64,000 nt of DNA from Asterias rubens (lineage: Eukaryota; Echinodermata; Asteroidea; Forcipulatida; Asteriidae): the NCBI RefSeq assembly GCF_902459465.1, contig NC_047080.1, positions 11,630,866 to 11,694,865 of the forward strand, read 5' to 3'. The position numbers and the translations under genes were made by a program. Shown here in pieces: positions 37,310 to 47,410 of the stretch; position 1 is the stretch's first letter; each line of letters begins with the position of its first letter. Under the pieces are notes generated by a model. It was not told the DNA's origin and searched no databases. It was given only the letters and a program-made list of their open reading frames with translations.

Positions 37310-37692
37310 TTAAAGGCAGTGGACACAGTGGTAATTGTCAAAGACTAGCCTTCACAGTTGGTGTATCCCAACATATGCATCAAATAACAAACCTGCGTAA
37401 ATTTGAGCTCAATCGGTCATCGAACTTGCAAGATAATAATGAAAGAAAAAACACCCTTGTCACAGGAGTTGTGTGCGTATGGTGGTTGATTTCGAGACCT
37501 CAAGTTCTAAATCTGAGGTCTCGAAATCAAATTCGTGGAAAGTTACTTCTTTCTCGAAAACTATGGCACTTCAGAGGGTGTCGTTTCTCACAATGTTTTA
37601 TACCATCAACATTTCTCCATTACTCGTCACCAAGAAAGGTTTTATGCTAATAATTATTTTGAGTAATTACCAATATTGTCCACTGCCTTTAA
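37310..37692. repeat. MITE, 'TTAAAGGCAGTGGACAC' family, full length
   Basis: Left end TTAAAGGCAGTGGACACAG, right end TTGTCCACTGCCTTTAA. An internal hairpin, GATTTCGAGACCTCA paired with TGAGGTCTCGAAATC, lies near 37490-37530. The two frames read through it are not genes. Confidence 0.9.
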
Positions 37693-38163
37693 CTGTTTTT
37701 ATCATGTACAATCAAGTGTCAAAAAAAATCCCTAAAATACTGAACAGAATCAACTTCTAGAATATATACATGCATCCGTATAAGATGTATCCGTCTACCT
37801 AACTGTATAGCTCAAAGTTCTGTTCCCTATTTTATTTTACTTAATCTTCAATGTATGCTTTAATTTTCTTTCCTAAGACGATTCTATTTTAATTGTTAAC
37901 TTTGTACATATCAGATTGTTTTTATATAGGCTATATGAATATTTCTTATTGGTTTTTTTTTTTATCTATTCCTGTATTTGGCGGCTCGTCCGCTGTTGGT
38001 TTGGTCAATAAATAAAATATAATAAAGTGTTTGAAATAATTTTAATATCGATCTTTGTGGATTATCTAATAACATCGTTATTTTTTACCTGATGACCTAG
38101 TTTTTACAACTAATGTATACATGATAGTATTGTTTAACTGTCGCTTTGTCTTTATTTACTGTC

Positions 38164-38169
38164 TTTATT
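38164..38169 (-). terminator. Candidate poly(A) signal of the decayed crystallin-aerolysin copy
   Basis: AATAAA on the minus strand about 255 bases past the stop at 38424, with a second at 38151-38156. The same double signal is at 45127-45132 and 45140-45145 downstream of the intact copy, so it predates the duplication. Confidence 0.5.
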
Positions 38170-39288
38170 TGATATAGTCTGTGTAAACAATACATTTTGA
38201 ATTTTTTTGATATGTCTTGCATAAAACAGCGGTGGTCCACCCTTAAGACCAGTTTGTTCGCATTGTTATGGAATTTAAATTACACTTTGTAGTGATTAAA
38301 ATCATTAGTTGATAATAGTTCAACCTGAAACCGCACGTTTTTACCTTATTTGACACCCAGTGAGGGCGCTTCTCAAGCGTGTGACGTCACATGCAGGGGG
38401 GGGGGGTTATTGAGGATGAAGATTTACAGTGGTGTCTCTGTGTAGTCTACTTGTAGATTGAAGCTTTGGGTTCCTATGAACGTCCCGATCTCCTTCCAGG
38501 TTCTGTTCCCCTTCTTCAACGTCGCAGTGAAAGGGACATCAATCTTCCCTTCCTGCATGTTCACCTGAACTCTCAGCAAGGTTTTCGCAATGACCTTAGC
38601 CGGCAGATCAAAGCTCCACTCATCAGACTGGGTATTGGAACTACCCTTGTTTTCACCGACTGAGAAAGAGTTACTCACACTCATCTTGATTTCCCCATCG
38701 GTGATAAATGGCACGCCCGTTGATAATGTCGTGTCGACGCTGACAGCAGTTGGGTTCTTCCAGTGCCATTGGTAAGTCTTAGTTGTAGTGACTGTTCGCC
38801 TTGCTCTCCAAGATGCTTGTTGGTCCGCACTTGAGTCATTACGCTGAGACAGGTTGAAGCCATTGACCCCGCTGGGATGTCAAACTCCATGTTCAATATC
38901 TCGGTTGTGTAGAAAGGCTGAAGATGAGTTAAAAGAAAGAGTGAAGAAGTCAATTAGTTTAAAAGAACTGCATGACAGCCCTATAATAGGGAGCTAAAAT
39001 ATTATAATTCGATGACTATACTTTGGGTCATTGCCGTGAGTACAGGGAAAGGTCATATCCTACAGAAGGGTCACCTGGAGTCCTCAGACAATGTGGGAGT
39101 GTACTTGATCTGAGAGCCATGGTGTGAACAAATATCAATATCACTTACTTCCTTAATTGGTCGCAGTGATGAAACCTGGTCGTCTCTGCCCCTCCATTTT
39201 TCTGCATTTGGGTAGAAACCTTCAGTTACGATGAACTGCTTGCCTCGGTATATAGGATATTGATACAAAATCCAGCTGTAGAGAAATG

Positions 39289-39661
39289 TTAAAGGGAAGG
39301 TACACGTTTGGTAATTACTCAAAACAAATATTAACTTAAAAACTCACTTGGTAATGAACATTGGAGAGCTGTTGATAGTATAAGACATTGTGAGAACGAC
39401 TCCCTCTGAAGTAACGTAGTTTTGAGAAAGAGGTAGTTTCTCACTAAAATAACAAAAGACTTCTAGCTAGAAGTATTTTATTCTTATCTGAAAGCACACA
39501 AATTCGTCCAACAAGGGTGTTTTTTCTTTCATCATTTTCTCGCAACTCCGATGACCAGTTGAGCTCAAATTTTCACAGGCTTGTTATGTTATGCTTATGA
39601 TGGGATACACCAAGTGAGGACACTGTCTTTGACAATTACCAAACGTGTACCTTCCCTTTAA
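39289..39661. repeat. MITE in intron 5 of the broken copy
   Basis: Left end TTAAAGGGAAGGTACACG, right end CGTGTACCTTCCCTTTAA. It is a variant of the 37310 family (shared ACATTGTGAGAACG and AAGTAACGTAG core). The intact gene copy lacks it at this position. Confidence 0.85.
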
Positions 39662-39789
39662 GTATGTAAATAGTGGAATATTATTGCCACAAACTGGCAC
39701 AGAAAATCGCTGCACAGAATCGTTGCGACAACAATGCCTTTATGTTTGATTCACCTTTTGCTCTTTAGCCCAAATGAGAGTGCGAATTG

Positions 39790-39914
39790 GCCAGGGGTCG
39801 ATTTCACGAAAATCTTAGGACTATAGTCCGAGGGGTTATTGACAACTTAAGGCCATAGTCCTAACTCGTCCTATAACTCAAGATAATAGTCTTAACTCTT
39901 TGTGACACCCACCT
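39790..39914. repeat. Palindromic MITE in intron 5 of the broken copy
   Basis: GTCGATTTCACGAAAATCTT on the left and TAACTCTTTGTGACACCC on the right, with TAGGACTATAGTCC inside. Same family as 3402 and 28976. Confidence 0.6.
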
Positions 39915-40236
39915 CAGGATCGGAGTTGGTGTCGTTCCGTTTGAACCTTCATTTCACAAGCTAGAGAGTGTGATACAAACATCCCATGAAAAAAAAAAAA
40001 AAAAAAAAAGTGGTTGGTTTAAAGAAAAAGAGTTCTGAACTCACGTTCCACTTTTGACTCAGGGAGGAAGTCTTATTGTTGAAGTGGTAGTAGCTAAGGA
40101 CTTCTATCCCATAGGTGAAGTTAACAGCATTGCCACCATAGTTGTCGTGTTGAAACAGGGTGATCTGAGGGGTCTCTCCAATATCCTGTATTTTTATGAA
40201 AACGAAACAGTGAATTCGAGTGCCATTATTCGACAA

Positions 40237-40430
40237 TCTGTGCCCAATTTTATAAAGAAGAATTTACTGCTAAACATTTTTTTTTTTTTAATATAAGCAA
40301 AACTTCAGTCGTGCATTAGCCAGAACAATGAGAACTTAATGTGATTTGGGCTGGTAACCTGTTTTTGTTTAGTAATACTACTCTGTGCTTAGCAAGTTTT
40401 GGGCTTAGGTTTTAATAAATTGGGCCCTGA
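40237..40430. repeat. MITE in intron 4 of the broken copy
   Basis: Ends TGCCCAATTTTATAAAG and TAATAAATTGGGCCC; interior GCTTAGCAAG. Same family as 44546-44792. Confidence 0.65.
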
Positions 40431-40684
40431 CTAACATTCACTGACCTACAGTTTCTCGTGTAAAACAACTGAATTCGTGTACAGATAATGGGTTTTACAG
40501 AACTGACTTACAATGGTCAGTTTCTTGAGTGAAGAAAGCTGATCATTTGATCCATCCCAGTCCCTCCTGTTAGCATAGTCACCTTCTTCTAAGATGTACT
40601 GTTTCCCTTGGTAGTCCTCGTGTTCATACCCGACCCACCTAGAGTAAAACAACGACAACAAAGTTTGAACTTTTAAAACTGCAC

Positions 40685-40872
40685 AAGGAAGGGGGGGGGG
40701 GGCTGGTAGCCTTTAATCAAGGCACACGCGCTGGCGGCACACCCCAAGTGTTATGCACGAAAAAATACCAGCGCTCACGCTGCTCTTTTTTCCGTGCGTG
40801 ATATCTGGGGTTGTGCTTGACATCTGGGGGTGCCGGGTGAGCCTTGACTAAAGGCTAGTGGGCTACTGTCCC
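40685..40872. repeat. Inverted-repeat element in intron 3 of the broken copy
   Basis: Left TAGCCTTTAATCAAGGC and right GCCTTGACTAAAGGCTA are inverted copies, with GCACACCCCAAG and an inverted GGGGTTGTGC inside. It begins at a G run (40690-40702). Confidence 0.7.
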
Positions 40873-42345
40873 CTCATATAATGACACTTTCTCTTGAAAA
40901 AGATTGGATTTTAAATAAGCTGCTTCTTTAATTCAAAACAACGACGCCATCACCTTGGTATGTTTCCCGAAACTTAAAGAGACTACGAGTAATTACTCTT
41001 TCAATCATCAAAGAAGCACCATCCCTTTGGAAATTGTATCTGAAAACTACATAATTATTGTATATACTCTTGAGTATGTTGGAATAAGATTCAAAACCAG
41101 TGTGAATACTTAATGACATACGAGTAAAAAATATAAGGCGCACTATGCATCTGGAAACTAGAATATGCTAACCAATACGCATGTTGGACTACGATTTAAA
41201 CACTTTTTTGATACCCGATGACATTATTTATAAGTAAATTCAAACCCTATTTCTTTAGAAAATGTAGTTTTAGGAGCAGATTAAATTTTACTTACACACT
41301 TCCAAGAACCTTAATGGACGATATCCTATTATTGAATCCAATGGAAGTAAGATTTGAAATGTTTTCGGTCACTTCACGGGAAACGCCTCCAAAGTTTTTG
41401 TCTTGATAGATGATTATCTACAACAATTTGAACAATAAAACTTTACATGTTTGAAAACATTTGGCCCTAACAGTTGTATCGAAATAAAAACTATGCAAAT
41501 AAATCGGAAAAGGGGGGAATTGTTTCCGGATAGAGTACGCACATTTAGTTTATTAAATAAATATCTCCTTACCGCCCATTAAGTATGTTTGAATTTTTGT
41601 TAAAAATTTCAACAACTATTAAACAATAACCTGAACTTCAAAGTATGTGAACAAAAAGTGAGAGTCACAAACAAACTATAGTTTGAGTTTATTAAATAAA
41701 TTTATATTTTTTATGCAGTTTTGTTTGACTCAATGGTTATACAGTCACAACAAACCAGTATTTCTTGTGTTCCACGACTGTTTATCCCAAGTATGAATTT
41801 TCGTGACCATTAAAAAAAACCATTCCGAAAGACAAAAGCTTACCTTTGCAGCCATCTTGAAGACGTCAACGTTTTAAAGCTGAGAGGAAAATAATAAGAT
41901 GAAGGGATTTCAATTATTTTTCAAAAAATATGAAAGCGATTGTATTACTTAAAACAAAAGACAGCAGGATTTGTGTGCAGGAAAAAGTAAAGAACAGATC
42001 CAGCACATATTTTTATTCATTTCCGAAGAAAATACTGCTCAGCAAGTTTCATTGCTAAGCAAAATCAAGAATGGGGCACCAGTCACACCAACAAAATAGT
42101 TTTGTCTGATAAACTATTTTCGATAAGGACGACTTTTTGCGCTTAGCAAATGTATGTGCTTAAAAACTTTTTGTAATTGAGCTCTGGTGGTGAGTGTGAA
42201 AAGAAGCAAGGAACAATAATGTTATTAATAGCCTACTTACGATGCACGAGATGTAGAGAAGAACGGCTGAACTGGAGACCAGCAGCAAGTTATCGCTGTC
42301 TTGAAAGCAGAAAAGGATGTGAATAAAAAGAGCCCAGAGATGGTG

Positions 42346-42355
42346 TTTAAATATA
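42346..42355 (-). promoter_or_regulatory. TATA box of the broken crystallin-aerolysin copy
   Basis: On the minus strand TATATTTAAA, about 28 bases before the predicted start of the untranslated first exon. The equivalent element of the intact copy is at 49829-49836 in similar flanking sequence. Confidence 0.6.
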
Positions 42356-42849
42356 ATCAGGCTAACTGGTTCCCCTTTTTGCTATACGTCAAACGGGAAA
42401 TGTATAAGAAAACCACGGTACCAGTTAAGTCAAGGACAATTCTATAGCCCCGAGTATTTCCTGAACATCGAGGTCAACAACATAAGAAAGAGCTTAAAGT
42501 GACAGCGATTAACAAATTTGTACAATTTCAAATAAAACATGTAAACGTTTCAAATCAATATACCTATTATGTCTAACGCGTGACAAACATATTATTTTGG
42601 GACATTATTTTGGTTCCCATGTGAATGTTTTTACGTGTGAAGGGAACATGTTTTCGTAACAAACTGACAGGAAACAAGTCCTAAGTTGTGACCACCCCTA
42701 TCAGCAAACAATAATTACACAAAAACAAAACAAAATACTATCACATTACTGGTGACCCATGTGGTTTATATTGATACCCTGGTGAAAAAAGTTATTATTT
42801 AATCCACACTTGTGAAATTTACCCCAACCTGTGTTTTTCTAACTTTAGA

Positions 42850-43290
42850 ATACAAATTTATCCCCTTTAAAAGATGTATTCAAATCGTATTCAAATTCCA
42901 TTTTAGCGCGACGTGATAAAGTTCATGTTCGTTTGCGTATAGTACAAAGAAATCCGACGCCGTGGTAATGGTTTTGTTTTCGGTGGCCGTGCAATACGTG
43001 TACAAGCAACACTTGTTCCTGGTGTGGTTTTCTCTGGTGTTCGTGCACCTTGCACGTAGCCTACACCTCTTGTTAGTTATTTGGCCTCCAGGTGACACCA
43101 GTAGTTTTTTGTCCCAGCTTTTGGAGACATTCTTCTAATTCTGGAACTCTTCTCTGCAGCTAAACTTATAAGATTGAAACTGAACTGAACCTTGGAAGTT
43201 GACAAACACTTGAACCTTAACATGAACAATGTCGCGTGTGATGTTGTCATTAGATGTAGGATTCGTTTAAAGAAGCTTAGGCCTACTATC
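42850..43290. repeat. Upstream block duplicated at 50291-50725
   Basis: About 435 bases are shared with 50291-50725 at high identity, both about 500-600 bases upstream of the first exon of each crystallin-aerolysin gene. The block marks the far end of the tandem segmental duplication. No frame is conserved between the copies. Confidence 0.85.
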
Positions 43291-43299
43291 AAACTTCAT

Positions 43300-44430
43300 T
43301 ACTTCTGAACCACACTTTGGATGTGTGTACAATCTATAATGAGTTATCTGAAATGTTTTGATAACTCCATCAAAAGTCAAACACAAACAGTTTTAATTGG
43401 ACCCAATCTTCCGGTTCAAATGGGAACTTAAAAACAACATTTCAACTGTTTATCTGTTTTATCTATATTAATGTGCGCCAAAGCTGCTGCAAATTTGAAC
43501 ATAATTTCAATGGATGAACTTTTATTTATTTCATCAACAAGTTGAAGTACGACCGCGGAAAACACAAAACCACAATATATAGGTAAATTTACTTTTTTTT
43601 AATCTCACTGCTACACTTTTGGGTCAGAATTGACCTGGATTCCTATTCGCGTTGAGCCTGGCCCAATTCCGGATTAAGTTGACCCGGAAACTGGCTAAAA
43701 TAAAATAGTGTGTGATTTTGCGTTATATTTGATTCTGTAAGTTTGAACCTTTTTTTGGTAATTTTGAAACAGTTTCCGGGTCAGACTGACAAAGAAAACA
43801 TGCTTACAGAATATTATAGAAAAGGTACATCGGTGGCGCGTGCGTGACATTCTGTCCCCCGGATATTCCTGTTGGTTCTCCCCCCCCCCCATACAGCAAA
43901 CTGTGTACACAATTCGTTCTGCTTGCGCCCACTTTTGAATCAACCTCCTTCAGCCCATATTTATTTCCAACGGTGGTGGGGGGGGGGGGGCACAGAGTCT
44001 CCGGGAGGACAAACTTCCCTATGACAGCGGCACTCTGCAAACTGAGTTATCTATGGCCCTGTGTTGGCGGTCTCCCTGTTAACAAAAAAATTGTATCTCG
44101 GTGTTGCAGTCAGAAACCAACAGCCTGTGAATTGCCGTATATATAGCCAGAGATCACAATCAATTTTACGTTACAACCTTGGAAGCGGCAGCAAGGGGAT
44201 CACACTCTTTTATTGGGGGGGGGGGGGGGGGGGATTGACGGGACTTTGGAGGTTTCCCAAAAGCTACCAACTTCCTTATGAGTTAACAACTATTGGTCTT
44301 ATATCCGTTTGTACGGGATGCTAACCTCCAAATCATTGTGTGCTTCACATCAGCATATTGCGTCGTTGATCAACACGTCCCGTGACGTTTACAAAATGGT
44401 ACAATTAAAATTCCTTTTAGTGCACTCAAA
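43300..44430. other. Spacer between the duplicated units
   Basis: No gene seen. Holds three G/C homopolymer runs (43881-43890, 43978-43990 and a 20-base G run at 44215-44234). The facing open frames around 43695-44324 arise from these runs and are not called. Confidence 0.5.
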
Positions 44431-44545
44431 CAATAGATTTATTCAGCATTCTCTTTGAACTGTTTTGCAATATAAAACTTTACTACATTTTTGTCATTAA
44501 CTGTTAATCATGTCCAATCATGACATGTTAAAGAATTAACACCAG

Positions 44546-44792
44546 GGCCCAATTTCATAAAGCCTGTAAGCACAACAATTTGCTTAGCGTGAAATTCTTC
44601 CTGATAAAAACAAGATTACAAACCAAATTTTAATTTGTTGCATATTGCTTGTTACTGGCATTCAGTTGTTGTTTGCTTACCCTGAAAATCACGTGCAAGT
44701 TTGGTTGGTAATCATGTTTTTAATAAGGAATAAGGACGAAATTTCATGCTTTTAGGATGTTTGTGCTTACAGGCTTTATGAAATTGGGCCCT
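44546..44792. repeat. Full-length MITE, 'GGGCCCAATTTCATAAAGC' family
   Basis: Perfect ends GGGCCCAATTTCATAAAGCC and GGCTTTATGAAATTGGGCCC, with inner inverted halves CTGATAAAAACAAGATTAC and GTAATCATGTTTTTAATAAG. Fragments occur at 9370, 35130, 40237, 42037, 47966, 50742, 51565 and 52712. Confidence 0.9.
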
Positions 44793-44810
44793 GGTTTAGA
44801 AAGGTGCTCC

Positions 44811-45047
44811 AGAGTCATGCCGAACCAAATATGAAAAGCGACTCTATGTCGACCTAAATAAATGTTGGTTTTAGACATGCTGACAACAGAATCGGCTCAT
44901 GACAAGATCGACGTCTGGATCCAAGACGCTCCAGAGTCGTTTCAAAGGACTGCAACAGTCGATCTTTTGACCTGAAGTGCATCCAGTCGCCCCAACTGTT
45001 TCTGACGTCGAATTTCATGAACTTAATTTGGTTCGGCACGACGCAAA
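44811..45047. repeat. MITE with 'GCCGAACCAAAT' terminal repeats
   Basis: Left GTCATGCCGAACCAAATATG, right AATTTGGTTCGGCACGAC. The minus-strand open frame at 44854-45039 lies inside it and is not a gene. Confidence 0.8.
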
Positions 45048-45126
45048 AGCGTCTGTCTAAACTTGGTCAGAATTCTGCTCTACTCCTACCACCCCCTTTA
45101 TCAAGGGTATACATGATGTTATTGTC

Positions 45127-45145
45127 TTTATTTACTGTCTTTATT
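45127..45145 (-). terminator. Candidate poly(A) signals of the intact crystallin-aerolysin gene
   Basis: Two minus-strand AATAAA motifs (45127-45132, 45140-45145), homologous to the pair downstream of the broken copy but pushed about 670 bases from the stop by inserted repeats. A nearer signal was not seen. Confidence 0.35.
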
Positions 45146-45359
45146 TGATAGTCTTCAATGTTGTAAACAATTATGTTGCGTATTTGCGTAAAACAAAGAA
45201 TTTTTACAAAAATGGTAAACTCTGGAGACGAAACTGTTCTCATTTTTATGAAATTGAAATTATACTTATTCATAAAAGTCGATAAAAGGATGGTTTGTTT
45301 ACGTTTATCTGTAATTGTAAACGTGTCTCATTGATGTGACATATTCTTGCGGTCACTAT

Positions 45360-45640
45360 TTTAACATTAATAATAATAACATAATAACTTTCGATTTATA
45401 TAGCGCCTAATAACTAACACTTAATTCTCTAAGCGCTTTACATTCTAAAGCGTACCAGCAGCGATACAAGTTATGCAAGGGACTCAACTTCAGTCAATTT
45501 CCTGCCATTTTGTGAGCTATGGTCTGCAGCAAGTTTGGAGCTATAATGTGTGATGGCGCAAATTTAAAAGGAAAAACAAAAGTCGCCGAGGGCAAAGAGG
45601 GATCCGGACCGCTGGACCTACCCCCATGGATCCACGTCTT
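45360..45640. repeat. Probable repeat with 'TATAGCGCCTAAT' and 'AAGCGCTTTACA'
   Basis: TTTATATAGCGCC followed by TCTAAGCGCTTTACATT is a motif pair I know from dispersed repeats of marine invertebrates. It lies between the intact copy's stop and the duplicated poly(A) signals. Confidence 0.4.
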
Positions 45641-45799
45641 AAGCCCGGTTCATACTTCTTGCGAAATGCAAATGTGATGTTTGCAGCGAATTTTTCGCAG
45701 GAGTTGATCACAAGTCAACTGACGTGAGTTATTCGTTGCGAATTTATGATGTCAAAATTCCTATCGCATTCGCATTCGTAGGAAAAATTAACCGGGCTT
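45641..45799. repeat. MITE 13 bases past the stop of the intact crystallin-aerolysin gene
   Basis: Ends AAGCCCGGTT and AACCGGGCTT; interior TTGCGAAATGC and GCGAATTTATGATG. The element is absent from the corresponding place in the broken copy. Confidence 0.8.
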
Positions 45800-45812
45800 T
45801 AGCCGTGAAGGT

Positions 45813-47363
45813 CTACAGTGGTGTCTCTGTGTAGTCTACTTTCAGATTGAAGCTTTGGGTTCCCTTGAATGTCCCGATCTCCTTCCAGGTTCGGTTCCCC
45901 TTCCTCAACATCGCAGTGAAAGGAACATCAATCTTCCCCTGCTGGATGTTCACCTGAACTCTCAGCATGGTTTGAGCTTTGACCGTAGCGGGCAGATTAA
46001 AGCTCCACTCATCAGACTGGGTGTTGGAACTACCCTTGTTTTCACCGACTGAGAAAGAGTTACTCACACTCATCTTGATTTCCCCATCGGCGATAAATGG
46101 CACGCCCGTTGAGAAAGTCGTCTCGACGCTGACAGCAGTTGTGTTCTGCCAGTGCCATTGGTAAGTCTTAGTTGTGGTGACTGAGCGCTTTGCTCCCCAA
46201 GATGCTTGTTGGTCCACACTGGAGTCATTACGCTGAGACAGGTTGACAAGAGAGTAAGGGGTTGCCGATATTAACCCAGCTGCAATGTCAAACTCCATGC
46301 TCAGTATCTCTGTCGGATGGTAAGGCTAAAGATGAGGTAAAAGAAAAGATGAAGTCATTTAGTTTAAAAGAAATGCATGACAGCATCATATTGTGAACTT
46401 ATTGTCATTCGATGACTCAAGATCGAAGCTTTTTTCTTTAGTAGTGAGGAAAGGTCATTGACCTCCGGTAGGGTCACCTGATGGGCAGAGTCCTCAGACA
46501 ATGTGAGGAGTAGTTCTTGATCTGAGAGTCACTGACTTGTGAGCCAACTTCTCAATCAGTTCGTTCTTAGAGGTGATGTTAACTTGACCTTGATTTGGGC
46601 TAACCTTGACTAGACCTTATGCATTGACGTCATCCAGCCGCCATCTTAGAGGAAAAACGGTGACGAAACAATCGAGACGCACAGATTTGTACGCGCGGCG
46701 CACAGTATTGGCCAATGAACAACCTCCTTTTGACCTCTAGGTGAGGGCGCCCTACTATCAAACTTTCGGGAATGTTCATAGCTGCAAACAAATCACTGCA
46801 CTCATATTTATCAGTAAATGCATATGGTCGCGGCCGTTCATTGATTTACGTACTTCCAGAGCGCCCTCGGTTTGTGATTATCTAACCTTGTATATCAATA
46901 ATCGCTTTCAATATTTTTAATCCCATCTTAAATATTATTTTTATAATAATTAATATAATTTCATACTTTATTGTTTCTGCAATCGATATGTTTACTGTTC
47001 TAAAATTTCAATCAGTGTTTTTGTATGTACTGTTTTTGTCTGTGTTGTTCAATGCCAGTTTTAATTTCACCAGTTTGGGGTAATAAAGTTGTTATCTTAC
47101 GATTATGAGTGACTCACTTACTTCCTTAATCGGCCTCAATGATGATATTTGATCGTTGCCACCCCTCCAGCTCCCTGCACTTGGGTACGACCCTTCAGTT
47201 ACGATGTTCTGCTTGCCTCTGTATCCACTATGTTCGTACAAAATCCAGCTGTAGAAACATGCCAAGTTTAGTAAAAAATTATTGGCACAGAATTAAAAAT
47301 CGTAAAACACCAAATCATGCTGACCAGGTGTTGTGGGTATCAATGAGCCCTAACTGTATTATC

Positions 47364-47410
<47 letters not shown>

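Larger units (their letters stand above)
38424..42318 (-). pseudogene. Beta-gamma-crystallin/aerolysin-like gene, frame-broken copy
   Basis: Exons on the minus strand: untranslated 42241 to about 42318; 41844-41879 (ATG at 41853-41855); 41296-41417; 40512-40638; 40045-40185; 39149-39275; 38424-38917. The crystallin exons encode Greek-key motifs (e.g. IIIYQDKNFGG, YEHEDYQGKQ) and the last exon encodes the pore-forming-type domain. Compared with the neighbour copy, exon 5 lacks 2 bases (near 40057) so its end no longer matches the phase of exon 6. The last exon lacks 19 bases (near 38870-38880). The normal splice plan therefore reaches a stop early in exon 6. All splice sites, the TATA box and exon order are preserved, so decay is recent or the sequence contains errors. 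Family role: pore formation in epithelial defence, as in amphibian crystallin-aerolysin proteins. Confidence 0.8.

Noticed and set aside
37279-37760. Two overlapping frames of 123 and 95 codons
   Set aside because: Both lie across a full-length MITE with matching terminal inverted repeats.
42900-43290. Conserved block upstream of both crystallin-aerolysin copies as a possible exon
   Set aside because: Conservation comes from the recent segmental duplication; indels between copies do not respect any frame.
43695-44324. Facing 78-100-codon frames on both strands
   Set aside because: They run through G/C homopolymer runs that give polyglycine and polyproline; no domain or splice evidence.
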